In this document: positions 15,149-23,390 of the stretch, one piece after another | How positions within the stretch are numbered: position 1 is the stretch's first letter | How the letters are laid out: each line of letters begins with the position of its first letter | NCBI RefSeq assembly: GCF_014287435.1 | Contig: NZ_JACOPG010000002.1 | Location: forward strand, 620,001 to 684,000 | Length of the DNA: 64,000 bases | Direction: 5' to 3' | DNA from: Roseburia lenta | GTDB lineage: Bacteria > Bacillota > Clostridia > Lachnospirales > Lachnospiraceae | Translations under genes and position numbers: made by a program | The notes under the pieces: generated by a model | What the model saw: only the letters and a program-made list of their open reading frames with translations | What the model was told of the DNA's origin: nothing | Databases searched by the model: none

Positions 15149-16137
15149 GCAATATTCTCCTTTATTGAAAGCAACATGAGTTCCACTGCCAAATTGTAAT
15201 TGCCATTGCAGGCGATCCGCCGCCTTGCGGTATTCTCTGCCTGAATGATGGTATTCAGCCCGTGATAAGAACACTCACTTGCCTGTCTTTTTATGATCAT
15301 CTTTTCATCCTGAAAAGTAATCTTTCTCTCATCACCTGTCGCCTTATATAATAACACATCTCGAAACCAGATGTTCATCAAATCCAAATAATCACCGATC
15401 TTAGGCTTGTATTCCTCCAATTCCTTGACGGCTTGGGAAATACCAAAGACATCCATCTTTTCCATACGACGCATCAGAGAGGTCATATGGGATTTCATTT
15501 CGTTAAATTCCTCGGAAGATGCCAATTTGATGGCTTTTCCCAGATTCCCCTGGGAAAACTGGGCACAGACATCTGCCTGATAATCCGGCATGTTGTGATG
15601 CTCCATCAACTCTTTTCGGATGATATCCGCAGAGATCGGCTTTAATTCCAAGGTCACACAACGGGATAAAATAGTCGGCAAAAATCCTGCTGCATTGGTC
15701 GTCAGCAAAAAGATAATAGCATAATGCGGTGGTTCCTCGATGGTCTTTAACAGGGCATTCTGCGCCGCCTTGTTCATCTTTTCCGCCTCATCCATAATAT
15801 AGATCTTGTATTCGCTCGCATAAGGCTTGATGACAATGTCGTTATTGATCTGCTGTCGGATGTCCTCCACCGAAATGGTATTTGGCTTTTCATGCGAAAC
15901 ATAGCGGATATCCGGGTGGTTGTGGCTCTGGCACTGCTTGCAGGAATGACAATTTCCGCAGGCATCCTTGCCCCGGTCCTGACACAAAAGAGTCTGGGCA
16001 AATGCCTCCGCCAACATCATCTTGCCGGCATCCTTCTCCCCGCTGATAATATAAGCGTGGGACGTTTTGCCTAAAGCGATCGCGTTCTGCAAATGCTCTT
16101 TGATATCCTCTTGTCCTTTTATGTCTGCAAACTTCAT
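15145..16137 (-). CDS. holB: DNA polymerase III delta' subunit
   Basis: A 330-residue clamp-loader subunit of the AAA+ type. GQEDIKEHLQNAIALGKTSH opens it, the P-loop is degenerate (SGEKDAGKMMLAEAFAQ), and a zinc module GNCHSCKQCQSHNHPD lies near residue 62. IYIMDEAEKMNKAAQNALLK holds the Walker B, and LSRCVTLEL is the SRC arginine-finger motif. A non-catalytic P-loop is normal for delta'. It works in the complex that loads the DnaN clamp encoded at 55.9 kb. It is followed directly by ricT, as in B. subtilis. Confidence 0.94.
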   Translation of the reverse strand: MKFADIKGQEDIKEHLQNAIALGKTSHAYIISGEKDAGKMMLAEAFAQTLLCQDRGKDACGNCHSCKQCQSHNHPDIRYVSHEKPNTISVEDIRQQINNDIVIKPYASEYKIYIMDEAEKMNKAAQNALLKTIEEPPHYAIIFLLTTNAAGFLPTILSRCVTLELKPISADIIRKELMEHHNMPDYQADVCAQFSQGNLGKAIKLASSEEFNEMKSHMTSLMRRMEKMDVFGISQAVKELEEYKPKIGDYLDLMNIWFRDVLLYKATGDERKITFQDEKMIIKRQASECSYHGLNTIIQAENTARRRIACNGNYNLAVELMLLSIKENIA

Positions 16138-16153
16138 TTTAAACTACTCCGTT

Positions 16154-16594
16154 TTAGGTGGAAATATCCAGAAGCAATCCCCGGATCTCATCGACTTTTC
16201 CAAGAATGGCAAGATGGTCTTTTTCTTCCTTGACCAGTTCTCCAGCCAGATCATCCAGATTTTTATCCACTAATTTTACCAAACCATAGACGCGGTGACG
16301 TCCCCGGCGATCCAAAAAGTTCTCTCTGGAAAACTTGTGGGAACGATTGACGACTTCATTCATGAAATCCTTGACCAGACCGCGGTATTTTTTCATATCC
16401 CGGATATCCATGTGCTCCGAGATCTTCTTTCCCTGCTCCGTGATCTCATCCATCAGCCCCGACAGTTTTTCCTTTAATTCCGCATCATCGATGGCACTCG
16501 CCAGGGTGAACTTAAATCCGTCATCCGTAGGCTTTGTCTGATTCACTTCCTGTGTCTGCGTCACGCCCGACACATCATTTACCTTTAAATCCAT
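16154..16594 (-). CDS. yaaR: YaaR family protein (DUF327)
   Basis: A 146-residue helical protein of the DUF327 family, with no known function, encoded next to holB throughout the Firmicutes. Typical segments are [20 protein letters not shown], a long helix with [19 protein letters not shown], and [20 protein letters not shown], followed by LLDIST at the very end. AGGAAGG precedes the ATG. The gap to holB is 16 bases and to the upstream kinase gene 3 bases, so it is clearly in the same operon. The position suggests a link to replication or DNA structure (inference). Confidence 0.88.
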   Translation of the reverse strand: MDLKVNDVSGVTQTQEVNQTKPTDDGFKFTLASAIDDAELKEKLSGLMDEITEQGKKISEHMDIRDMKKYRGLVKDFMNEVVNRSHKFSRENFLDRRGRHRVYGLVKLVDKNLDDLAGELVKEEKDHLAILGKVDEIRGLLLDIST

Positions 16595-16597
16595 AGG

Positions 16598-17200
16598 CTA
16601 GCCTTCCTCACTCATCATGACTTCGCGCATAAAGCATACGATGTCCTCTTCCGTGCACTCCAAGTCCTCGTTATAGAAAATCCTGTGGATGCCTGCCTCC
16701 TGCAATTTCTCCTTGGAAAAATCTGCGGCATCTGCCAAAAATCGTCGGCACATTTCCTCATACTTTGGATGCTTCTGGCACCGCTCACGATCCAGTGCTC
16801 TTTGCAGGCGCACGCCGTCCTCTACTTCTATATATATCGGAAGAACCGCATCCTGACTAAAGTAATCCCGCAACTTGACAAAGGACTCGATCGTTCCGAT
16901 CACCAGATAGTCATATCTGCTCAGATCAATGTTGCCATCGTCAACGGTAAAATAGTCCCAGATGCCGTGACAGGTATTATAACTGCGGATCTCCACGACC
17001 TTGCCGGATGCCAGCAGCCTGTCTTTTTCCTCATGTGTGCAAAAATGGTATTCGATCCCATCCACTTCACCTGCGCGGATGGGTCTGGTCGTATAAGACA
17101 CGATCTGGCGCAGGGCAAGATCATGCCGTCCCAAAATGCGCTGATATAAGGTATCTTTTCCTGTTGAACTTTTTCCTATGATACAAAAAATCTTTCCCAT
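16598..17200 (-). CDS. Guanylate-kinase-like P-loop nucleotide kinase
   Basis: A 200-residue protein with the guanylate kinase fold. The GMP-binding signature SYTTRPIRAGEVDGIEYHF at about residues 35-53 matches GMP kinases closely. The ATP loop IIGKSSTGKDT differs from the usual GPSGVGKST. B. subtilis carries thymidylate kinase (tmk) at this position of the cluster, so a guanylate-kinase-like gene here is notable. It could be the organism's GMP kinase or a paralogue with another role. The start at 17200 has only AAGGAA close before it. Nine residues of acidic tail (VMMSEEG region) end the protein. Confidence 0.8.
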   Translation of the reverse strand: MGKIFCIIGKSSTGKDTLYQRILGRHDLALRQIVSYTTRPIRAGEVDGIEYHFCTHEEKDRLLASGKVVEIRSYNTCHGIWDYFTVDDGNIDLSRYDYLVIGTIESFVKLRDYFSQDAVLPIYIEVEDGVRLQRALDRERCQKHPKYEEMCRRFLADAADFSKEKLQEAGIHRIFYNEDLECTEEDIVCFMREVMMSEEG

Positions 17201-17258
17201 GTTCCTTACTCTGCCTGTCTATAGAATGCGCTTACCATCTAGTATAATATAGTCCACC

Positions 17259-18638
17259 TCAAATGACAACGAAAAGCCCATGATCCACAAGCCCGGTGAT
17301 GGTCAGCCCTTGCTTTTGGGCTAGATTTAAGAGGTCGATCCGCTCCTGATCGATCCGCTCACCCGGTACGATCAAAGGTACACCCGGCGGATAGATGGCG
17401 ACCGATGACGCTGCGATCCTGCCCTCTGCCTGATCAAGAGCACAGCGTTCTTTCGCTTTTTCCATTGCCTCATGATATTCCATGACCTTTTGCCCGCGCC
17501 CGTATAAGACCTGCCCCGTCCAGCAAGGATCGTCTGTATCTCTTGCACTGGCTTCCCGATCGATCTCTTTTAGTGCCTCAAAAAGACGGACAAATCCCTC
17601 TTCACTATCCATGACACTTGTCATGGCAAGTCCATAGGAAAAAGAAGACATTTCCAGAACCAGATGATATTTTTGCAAGAGGATCTCTTCCAGCGCATGC
17701 CCGGAAAGCCAGGTCTTTGATACGTCGATCACGATCTTGCCCGGATCCTGCCCCGGGAAAGAAGAGACACGGATCTTTTCCAGACTTTTACACTTTTTAT
17801 AAAAGTCCTGCAAACGAGAGGCATATACCCCAAATGCCGCTTTTTCTTCTTCCAGAAAGCGGATGCACTGACATATGGAAGCCATCAGGACGTAAGACGG
17901 CGAACTGGTCTCAAATACATCCAGATAGGTCTCGATCTGCCTTTCCGAAACAAGTGAATTTTCATTGACGTGAAGCACCGCCGTCTGGGTCAGCGCAGGC
18001 AGGGTCTTGTGCAGGCTCATGATGACAAGGTCTGCCCCGCTTTCCAGCGGAGACTTTGGGAAATAGGGATCAAAGCCCAGATGCGCGCCGTGTGCCGCAT
18101 CCACAATGACCGGGATCCCCCTTGCATGTGCCAGTGCCACGATCTCATCCAGAGGTTCGATCATCCCTTCATAGGTCGGCGATGTCACCACGATGGCTCC
18201 GATATCCGGGTTGACTTGCAAAGCCTGCTCATATTCTGCGATCGACGTTCCCTCGATCATGCCGATCTGCCCTACCTTGGGATAGGTATAGACGATCCGG
18301 CACTGCCGCAGCCAAGCAGCATGATAAATACTTTTGTGGCTGCCCCGTCCCATGAGGATGCATCCCTTTTGCGGCAGAGCGGAAAAGACTGCTGTCAGGT
18401 TGCCACAAGTCGATCCTCCGACCAGAAGATAGGACTTTTTTGCATGATAAAGCCCTGCCATACGTTCCATGGCTTCTAAGATAAGCCCCTGTGGATCATG
18501 CAGATTGTCAAATCCTGGGATCTCCGTAATATCAATGGCATATGGGTCTTCCAGCCCGGTCTGCTGTCTCTTATGTCCCGGCATATGAAACGGATAAAAG
18601 TCCGAATCTGCCAGTTCTCTTAATTTATGATCTAACAT
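17259..18638 (-). CDS. Orn/Lys/Arg decarboxylase-family PLP enzyme (YaaO/SpeA-like)
   Basis: A 459-residue fold-type I PLP enzyme. FYPFHMPGHKRQ near the N-terminus, VGGSTCGNLTAVFSAL, DAAHGAHLGF and the Schiff-base lysine in MSLHKTLPALTQTA (K near residue 213) mark the family of lysine, ornithine and arginine decarboxylases of the short Gram-positive type. In B. subtilis the neighbour of tmk (YaaO) is of this type, and SpeA is an arginine decarboxylase for polyamine synthesis. Which amino acid is used here cannot be told. The C-terminal domain with IYPPGVPLIVPGERI is present. The Shine-Dalgarno sequence is weak. Confidence 0.88.
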   Translation of the reverse strand: MLDHKLRELADSDFYPFHMPGHKRQQTGLEDPYAIDITEIPGFDNLHDPQGLILEAMERMAGLYHAKKSYLLVGGSTCGNLTAVFSALPQKGCILMGRGSHKSIYHAAWLRQCRIVYTYPKVGQIGMIEGTSIAEYEQALQVNPDIGAIVVTSPTYEGMIEPLDEIVALAHARGIPVIVDAAHGAHLGFDPYFPKSPLESGADLVIMSLHKTLPALTQTAVLHVNENSLVSERQIETYLDVFETSSPSYVLMASICQCIRFLEEEKAAFGVYASRLQDFYKKCKSLEKIRVSSFPGQDPGKIVIDVSKTWLSGHALEEILLQKYHLVLEMSSFSYGLAMTSVMDSEEGFVRLFEALKEIDREASARDTDDPCWTGQVLYGRGQKVMEYHEAMEKAKERCALDQAEGRIAASSVAIYPPGVPLIVPGERIDQERIDLLNLAQKQGLTITGLVDHGLFVVI

Positions 18639-18726
18639 TTTTCTTTTCTTTTTCCCTCTATCATCTTATAATAGTATCTACATGAAAAAACGCGGATGGC
18701 TTTTCGCGTGTTTGTTGGAGGTTACA

Positions 18727-19350
18727 ATGAGTCAGGCTTTGGTCATTTTATGTGGTGGTGACAGTTCCCGCATGGGAACCGACAAGGCACTGCTGCCATT
18801 CGGTGATGAATGCTTATTAGAATATATGGTGCACAAGTTTGCGCCCCACTTTGACCGCATCTACCTGTCTGTCAACCAGCGTGGTGACTACGGACATCTG
18901 GATCTGGATGTCACGGAGATACCTGACATCTATCTCAATGCCGGTCCCATAGGGGCGATCTTGAGCAGCCTTACCATGATCGTTGAAAACCGTGCTTTTT
19001 TTGTAACCATTGATACCCCTTTTATCCAGCCGTCACTCTGCAAGCACCTGCTTGCGGCATCCGAAAACTACGATGCCTGTTCGCTGGCTCTGCGCGATCA
19101 CTATGTCGACACCATCGCCTGCGTGTATTCCAAGGCGTGTATTCCTGCCTTTGGCAAGTCCATCCTTTTGAACAACCGCACCAACAGCCAGATCCAAGCC
19201 AAGTGCTATATCAACTATGTGCCGGTTTCGGATGTTGCGCTCTGCTCGACCATGCCTTTTGAAGACCAATTTTATCGTCTGAGCGACCGCGATTCCTATT
19301 ACTATGCCCTTTTCCACCAGTTACAGGACATCAGCAGCATCCGCCATTAG
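18727..19350 (+). CDS. MobA-like nucleotidyltransferase (molybdenum cofactor guanylyltransferase family)
   Basis: A 207-residue NTP-transferase-like protein. ALVILCGGDSSRMGTDKALL at the N-terminus is the glycine-rich nucleotide loop of MobA, which joins GMP to molybdopterin, and a GPIGAILSS segment near residue 80 and VTIDTPFI near residue 100 fit the same family. No other molybdenum-cofactor gene is nearby, so a different substrate is possible. ATG at 18727 follows GGAGG by five bases; the longer frame from 18682 is not needed. It is divergent from the decarboxylase gene and overlaps the convergent AbiEii-like gene by four bases. Confidence 0.8.
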   Translation: MSQALVILCGGDSSRMGTDKALLPFGDECLLEYMVHKFAPHFDRIYLSVNQRGDYGHLDLDVTEIPDIYLNAGPIGAILSSLTMIVENRAFFVTIDTPFIQPSLCKHLLAASENYDACSLALRDHYVDTIACVYSKACIPAFGKSILLNNRTNSQIQAKCYINYVPVSDVALCSTMPFEDQFYRLSDRDSYYYALFHQLQDISSIRH

Positions 19351-20210
19351 TCCAAAAATCTGCCCAGTTGCGGCATCCAATCGCCAAAAAAGATCTGATC
19401 TTCCATCAGTTTTTCCCAGATAGGCTCTAAGAACCTACAGATCAGCCCGTGCACTTCCTGCCAGGCTGGCTCTTTTTTCTTCTCCTTACGCAAAAGGCTT
19501 TTCCATTTCTTTTCCATATAAGTGTATGTACCGTATCCGCTCAGACTTTCCCATACCAAGGCACTGCATTTTACATGGTCTTTGCGGCACAAGGCCCCTA
19601 AACTTTCCTGTACCTTGCGTCCCTCCAAAGGGTATTTGCTCAGGATCTCGTATAGTTTTTGGTAGTGCTCCATGTCCTGCAACAATTCCAACTGCTTTAC
19701 AATGGGCAGCAGATGCTCCGCCGCGATCTGCTCTACCGGGTATGCGTATATACCGATCGTCTTGTTATTCTCCAAAAAAAGCCGCAGATTTTCTTCCTTT
19801 GGAAAAATATGCTCTCCGCCAAAAGGCAGAAGGCTGACGCGAAAAGGCACATACATGCCGCAGACTTCCATGGAAAAGTTCATCCGAAATCCCTGACCTT
19901 CTTTTTCCTCGGAAACCAGTTCTACGCCAAATCCTTCTTTTTCATATGCCTGCAATAAATCTTGTCGAATCCGCTCTTTGATCTCCTTGAAGGCTTTGCC
20001 ACCGGTATAATAGTAGCGGACCTTCTCTGAGACCGATTTCTTATAAACATCCAGCCCCAGCCTGTCACTGCCCTCCAGCCAGAAGTCTTTGGCATCCGCC
20101 AATTCTGCAAAGATGCGCACCGTTGTCTCCAGGACATAGGCACTTAAAATATGGGAAAAAGGAATATCCAGTTCCTGACTCTTTGTCTTGATCCATGCTT
20201 CGTTTATCAT
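19347..20210 (-). CDS. AbiEii-like protein with degenerate nucleotidyltransferase motifs
   Basis: A 287-residue protein placed 9 bases after an AbiEi-type gene, the position of the toxin in type IV toxin-antitoxin pairs. The C-terminal part, AYPVEQIAAEHLLPIVKQLE followed by HYQKLYEILSKYPLEGRKV, resembles the AbiEii segment that follows the third active-site strand (usual form YPxExIxAEKL...DxYDxY). The expected nucleotidyltransferase signature (GG...S with an acidic pair DxD, then a third Asp) is not seen: the equivalent regions read FWLEGSDRLGLD and FRVSLLPFGGE. So either catalysis is lost or the protein has another role. ATG has GGAG six bases upstream, overlapping the AbiEi stop. Assignment rests on position and partial resemblance. 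Confidence 0.55.
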   Translation of the reverse strand: MINEAWIKTKSQELDIPFSHILSAYVLETTVRIFAELADAKDFWLEGSDRLGLDVYKKSVSEKVRYYYTGGKAFKEIKERIRQDLLQAYEKEGFGVELVSEEKEGQGFRMNFSMEVCGMYVPFRVSLLPFGGEHIFPKEENLRLFLENNKTIGIYAYPVEQIAAEHLLPIVKQLELLQDMEHYQKLYEILSKYPLEGRKVQESLGALCRKDHVKCSALVWESLSGYGTYTYMEKKWKSLLRKEKKKEPAWQEVHGLICRFLEPIWEKLMEDQIFFGDWMPQLGRFLD

Positions 20211-20219
20211 GCTATGCTC

Positions 20220-20852
20220 CTACAACCAGATTCCAATCATGTTTTGCACTTTCTTTAAGACCTTGCGCTCCTTGGCATACTCCATCAGCGCCGCAACGTC
20301 CTTATCCTCATCACCGATATAGGTAAGGATGGCTTTCTTGAAATCGTTTCGATCCATTTTATCCTGATACTTGAGGCAGTCGCAGACCAGACGGTCTTTG
20401 GTATAGATCTGCATGGGCTCGCCTGCCAGTTTTATGGTCGTCACGCCCATACCCAGCACCTTTGGTTCCGTGTAATATGGCTGCAGATTCGGGTAATCCA
20501 TCTTAAAGCGGGACTTGGAAACATTCTTGCTGACAGCAATGTGCCATGCATAAGGACGCTGTTCCAGATAACCGTGATAAAAAAGAGCGGATTCCATGGT
20601 AAGCACTCCATCCGAGAACATGCGCGCCACCATACTTTCTTCCGATCCGTCAAAATACTTGGTCGTATAATAACCGCTTTTGACCCGCTTGAGATAACCT
20701 TCCTTCAGAAATTGCAAAATGCGTCGGTAGTCAATCCCCATGGCGAGAATATCCGCTGTCTTTGCCATGCCTTGATTTTTTTGCACCAGGGCATCGATCT
20801 GCTCCAGATCATAGGCTTTCTTTTCTTCGCGGCTCAGATTTGTTAATTCCAT
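20220..20852 (-). CDS. AbiEi-type antitoxin-like transcriptional regulator
   Basis: A 210-residue protein of the type IV AbiEi antitoxin family. Residues 22-75 form a winged-helix AbiEi_4-type domain: NQGMAKTADILAMGIDYRRI, then FLKEGYLKRVKSGYYTT. The C-terminal part, with VLTMESALFYHGY, RPYAWHIAVSKNV and the conserved ending KDRLVCDCLKYQDKMD, matches the antitoxin domain. ATG at 20852 has AAGGAG eight bases upstream and is preferred to GTG at 20861. In this family the antitoxin represses its operon and neutralises the nucleotidyltransferase partner. Here the partner's active site seems degenerate, so a regulator role may remain. A perfect promoter lies upstream. Confidence 0.75.
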   Translation of the reverse strand: MELTNLSREEKKAYDLEQIDALVQKNQGMAKTADILAMGIDYRRILQFLKEGYLKRVKSGYYTTKYFDGSEESMVARMFSDGVLTMESALFYHGYLEQRPYAWHIAVSKNVSKSRFKMDYPNLQPYYTEPKVLGMGVTTIKLAGEPMQIYTKDRLVCDCLKYQDKMDRNDFKKAILTYIGDEDKDVAALMEYAKERKVLKKVQNMIGIWL

Positions 20853-20904
20853 TTTCCCCACTCCTTGATCTTACATTAGGTAGTTTCATACATTCCTTGC
20901 CTTT

Positions 20905-20933
20905 ATTATAAGAATATGTATATTTGATGTCAA
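20905..20933 (-). promoter_or_regulatory. Consensus promoter of the AbiE-like pair
   Basis: On the minus strand TTGACA (complement of 20928-20933) and TATAAT (complement of 20905-20910) match the sigma-A consensus perfectly with a 17-base spacer. Strong expression is expected unless the AbiEi-like protein represses it. Confidence 0.9.
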
Positions 20934-20968
20934 TTCTATATACCTGTCCTTTCTTCCTCTTTTTTGTC

Positions 20969-21023
20969 TTGCATTTCCATGATTTTTGTCGTATATTGAT
21001 GAAAGACAAACATTTTTGTCTTT
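20969..21023 (+). promoter_or_regulatory. Promoter and palindromic operator of the ArgR-like gene
   Basis: TTGCAT at 20969-20974 and TATATT at 20992-20997 are 17 bases apart. Just after the -10 box, AAAGACAAA (21002-21010) and TTTGTCTTT (21015-21023) form a perfect inverted repeat over the expected transcription start. This is a good candidate site for autoregulation by the encoded protein. Confidence 0.7.
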
Positions 21024-21055
21024 TGATAATATAAAAGACAGTAAGGAGATACATT

Positions 21056-21571
21056 ATGCCGGAAATGGAAAGAAGACTTCGCAAGAACCCATCCCGTAAA
21101 GAATGTGAGGATATCATCCGCCGCATCCTTATGACCGAGATGCTGGAAAAAGGAAAGAACGAACATTTTAAGACTGCCACCGATTTCATGAAATACTTTG
21201 AATCACTCTACCCAGCCAGCGACAGTCTAACCAAGCAGGTACAGCGTGCCATCAAGTCCCTTGATATGCCAAAGGATCCAAACGGCTACTTCATCATCAA
21301 TAAGACTGCCGAACAGTTGGATCAGGATCAGGAACTTTCCTTCATGCTGCAAAAAAGCAAGGCACATGTGACTTCCCTGGAGGACTATGAGACACTCTTT
21401 CTAGCAACAGATCCTAACTACAAGTCCTACCTCTTACAGTTGATCCGGGAATCCAAGACCTGTCACGGCAAATATATCACGATCTTAGATACAACAGACG
21501 GGCTTTTATTCTATACGAAAAATGCATCCCAACTCCGTATCCTCTTGGAAAGCCTCATGCAACATTCCTGA
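21056..21571 (+). CDS. Hypothetical protein, possible distant ArgR-like regulator
   Basis: A 171-residue protein not recognised with certainty. The middle segment TATDFMKYFESLYPASDS followed by LTKQVQRAIKSLDMPKDPNG and YFIIN resembles the winged-helix DNA-binding domain of arginine repressors (TQeeL...vTQATvSRDikeLgl...g.Y.Y). The C-terminal stretch YITILDTTDGLLFYTKNAS followed by a helix resembles the ArgR oligomerisation domain (TIAGDDTILV...). A short basic N-terminus is extra. The gene has its own promoter and a palindromic operator and is divergent from the AbiE-like pair. Aspartate and arginine-binding residues of ArgR are not obvious. Could also be an unrelated wHTH protein. Confidence 0.45.
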   Translation: MPEMERRLRKNPSRKECEDIIRRILMTEMLEKGKNEHFKTATDFMKYFESLYPASDSLTKQVQRAIKSLDMPKDPNGYFIINKTAEQLDQDQELSFMLQKSKAHVTSLEDYETLFLATDPNYKSYLLQLIRESKTCHGKYITILDTTDGLLFYTKNASQLRILLESLMQHS

Positions 21572-21650
21572 TATTGTCTGACAATAAATATCATATACGC
21601 TAAATATCCGACATTATATGGTGCAGATACAAATGTCTGCAAATAGCAAA

Positions 21651-21679
21651 ACGACAATATACAAATTGTATATTGTCGT
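21651..21679. terminator. Bidirectional terminator, ArgR-like gene and dacF-type gene
   Basis: ACGACAATATACAA at 21651-21664 pairs with TTGTATATTGTCGT at 21666-21679, giving a long AT-rich stem with flanking A and T runs. It lies between two convergent genes and serves both. Confidence 0.8.
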
Positions 21680-21717
21680 TTTTTATATCTTAACCATATA
21701 TTATAGTCTAATTCAGA

Positions 21718-23211
21718 TTATCTTGTCCTTTTTGACCGTTTTGTATTTCTATGGATAGGCTTGCCGGAAGTCCGGTTAGGCTGTCGCCTTGTAGCCGTGC
21801 CTCTGCTTGACGCTGCACGGCTTGCTGCCGCTTTTCGTTTGCGCCTCTTATTACGGCTGATCTGACGATAACGGCTTCTCTTCTTTCGGTCTTCGTTCTT
21901 TCTGTGATGGCTCAAAAGGATCTGTCCTGACATGACATTCCATACATAAACTGCCAATAAAAAGATCAGGATAATGCCGATCACCAGAAGAATGGTCTTA
22001 AAATCAATGCGGAAATACTTTACTTTGGATCCGCCTTCATCTGCGGAAATATTGTGGAAAGGATAGGTTGCCTTTGTGTTCTTCTCATAAATAACATTGG
22101 CTCCTCCCACCTGCTTTCCGGCATAGGTATAGGAGATCTTTGCAACGGCTCCCTTATCAGCATTTTTATCTGTCGGTGTGACCGTCGCCTGCGCATCGGT
22201 AAAAGATGCTGTATTTGGAAGAACGACCACGCCGTCCTCATCAACACGGATCAGATCGATCTTATCACTGAGTGATTCCAGTGCCGCCTGATCGCTCATA
22301 TCCGAAAGGTTGACATTGTCCGCTACCGAATATAAGGAAAAGTTCTGAAAACAGTATTCAAACAGATTTTCCGTATCATTATAATGCGCCGGATTATTGC
22401 TGTCTAAGATCACACAAAGGAGGGTCATACCATTTTTCTGTGCATAGGTAACGAGGGTATTTCCCGCTTCATCCGTATAACCGGTCTTACCGCCTAGCGC
22501 ATATTCATACAGGTTACTGCTTCCCCTGTGATTACTGATCATACCATGGGTATTGTTACAATTATATGCCTCTTTTTTGTTGTCTGCCGGGATCGTGTAT
22601 GCCCTGGTAGAACTGATCTTGCGAAATTCCGGATACTGGTAAGCCGCACGCGCGATCAAAGCCATGTCTCTCGCCGTCACATAATGATCCGGGTTGGGAA
22701 GTCCGTTCGGATTGGCAAAATGTGTACCGGTACAACCCAATTCCTTTGCCTTGGCATTCATCATTTCCACGAACTTGTCCATACTGCCGCCGCCCACATG
22801 CTCGCCGATCGCCCAAGCACATTCGTTGGCAGACTCTAACATCATACCGTAAAGACAGTTCTCCAGCGTCATTTCTTCCCCGACTTCTCTGGCAATATGA
22901 GAGGTATCTCCCTCATTGCCATAGACTGCTTCCTCTGAAAAAGTGACTATCTCGTCCAGATCACAATTTTCCAGTGCCAAAAGTGCGGTCATGACCTTGG
23001 TGATACTCGCCGGATAATGGGAGGTATCCGCATTCTTTTCATAGAGGACAGTTCCTGTCTCCATCTCTACGACGATTGCAGCTCCCGATGTCACGCTGAC
23101 ATTGTCCGGCCAATACTCCGCTGCCTGTGTATTTATGGCACTGCCAAGCGACGATACTGCCGTGATCGCTCCCGCAAGACATAATGCTATCCACTTCTTT
23201 ATTCTATTCAT
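21718..23211 (-). CDS. D-alanyl-D-alanine carboxypeptidase (PBP5/DacF-like)
   Basis: A 497-residue S11 peptidase that trims the terminal D-Ala from peptidoglycan stem peptides. A signal sequence occupies residues 1-31 (cleavage near TQAA). The three penicillin-binding motifs are SITK at 69-72, SAN at 127-129 and KTG in GGKTGYT near residue 242. After the catalytic domain comes a beta-rich PBP5-type domain, a hydrophobic helix (FKTILLVIGIILIFLLAVYV, near residue 410) and a very basic Arg/Lys-rich cytoplasmic tail of about 60 residues. The C-terminal membrane helix replaces the usual amphipathic anchor. The tail is unusual but seen in some Clostridia relatives. A promoter is present at 23282-23310. 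Confidence 0.92.
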   Translation of the reverse strand: MNRIKKWIALCLAGAITAVSSLGSAINTQAAEYWPDNVSVTSGAAIVVEMETGTVLYEKNADTSHYPASITKVMTALLALENCDLDEIVTFSEEAVYGNEGDTSHIAREVGEEMTLENCLYGMMLESANECAWAIGEHVGGGSMDKFVEMMNAKAKELGCTGTHFANPNGLPNPDHYVTARDMALIARAAYQYPEFRKISSTRAYTIPADNKKEAYNCNNTHGMISNHRGSSNLYEYALGGKTGYTDEAGNTLVTYAQKNGMTLLCVILDSNNPAHYNDTENLFEYCFQNFSLYSVADNVNLSDMSDQAALESLSDKIDLIRVDEDGVVVLPNTASFTDAQATVTPTDKNADKGAVAKISYTYAGKQVGGANVIYEKNTKATYPFHNISADEGGSKVKYFRIDFKTILLVIGIILIFLLAVYVWNVMSGQILLSHHRKNEDRKKRSRYRQISRNKRRKRKAAASRAASSRGTATRRQPNRTSGKPIHRNTKRSKRTR

Positions 23212-23281
23212 TTGCTTCTCTTTTCTATCTCTTTTCTTTTATACTGCCCATATCTGTGCTTCTTTTTGCACATACAGTAAT

Positions 23282-23310
23282 AGTATAATCGCATCGTTTT
23301 TCATCTGCAA
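23282..23310 (-). promoter_or_regulatory. Promoter of the D,D-carboxypeptidase gene
   Basis: On the minus strand TTGCAG (complement of 23305-23310) and TATACT (complement of 23282-23287) are 17 bases apart, about 70 bases upstream of the start codon. Confidence 0.65.
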
Positions 23311-23390
23311 CAGATTTCTACCACGAAAGTCCTATTTTATGATATAATCGTTTTGCTAAATTTTAAAATAATTTGAGATGGAGATCCTAT

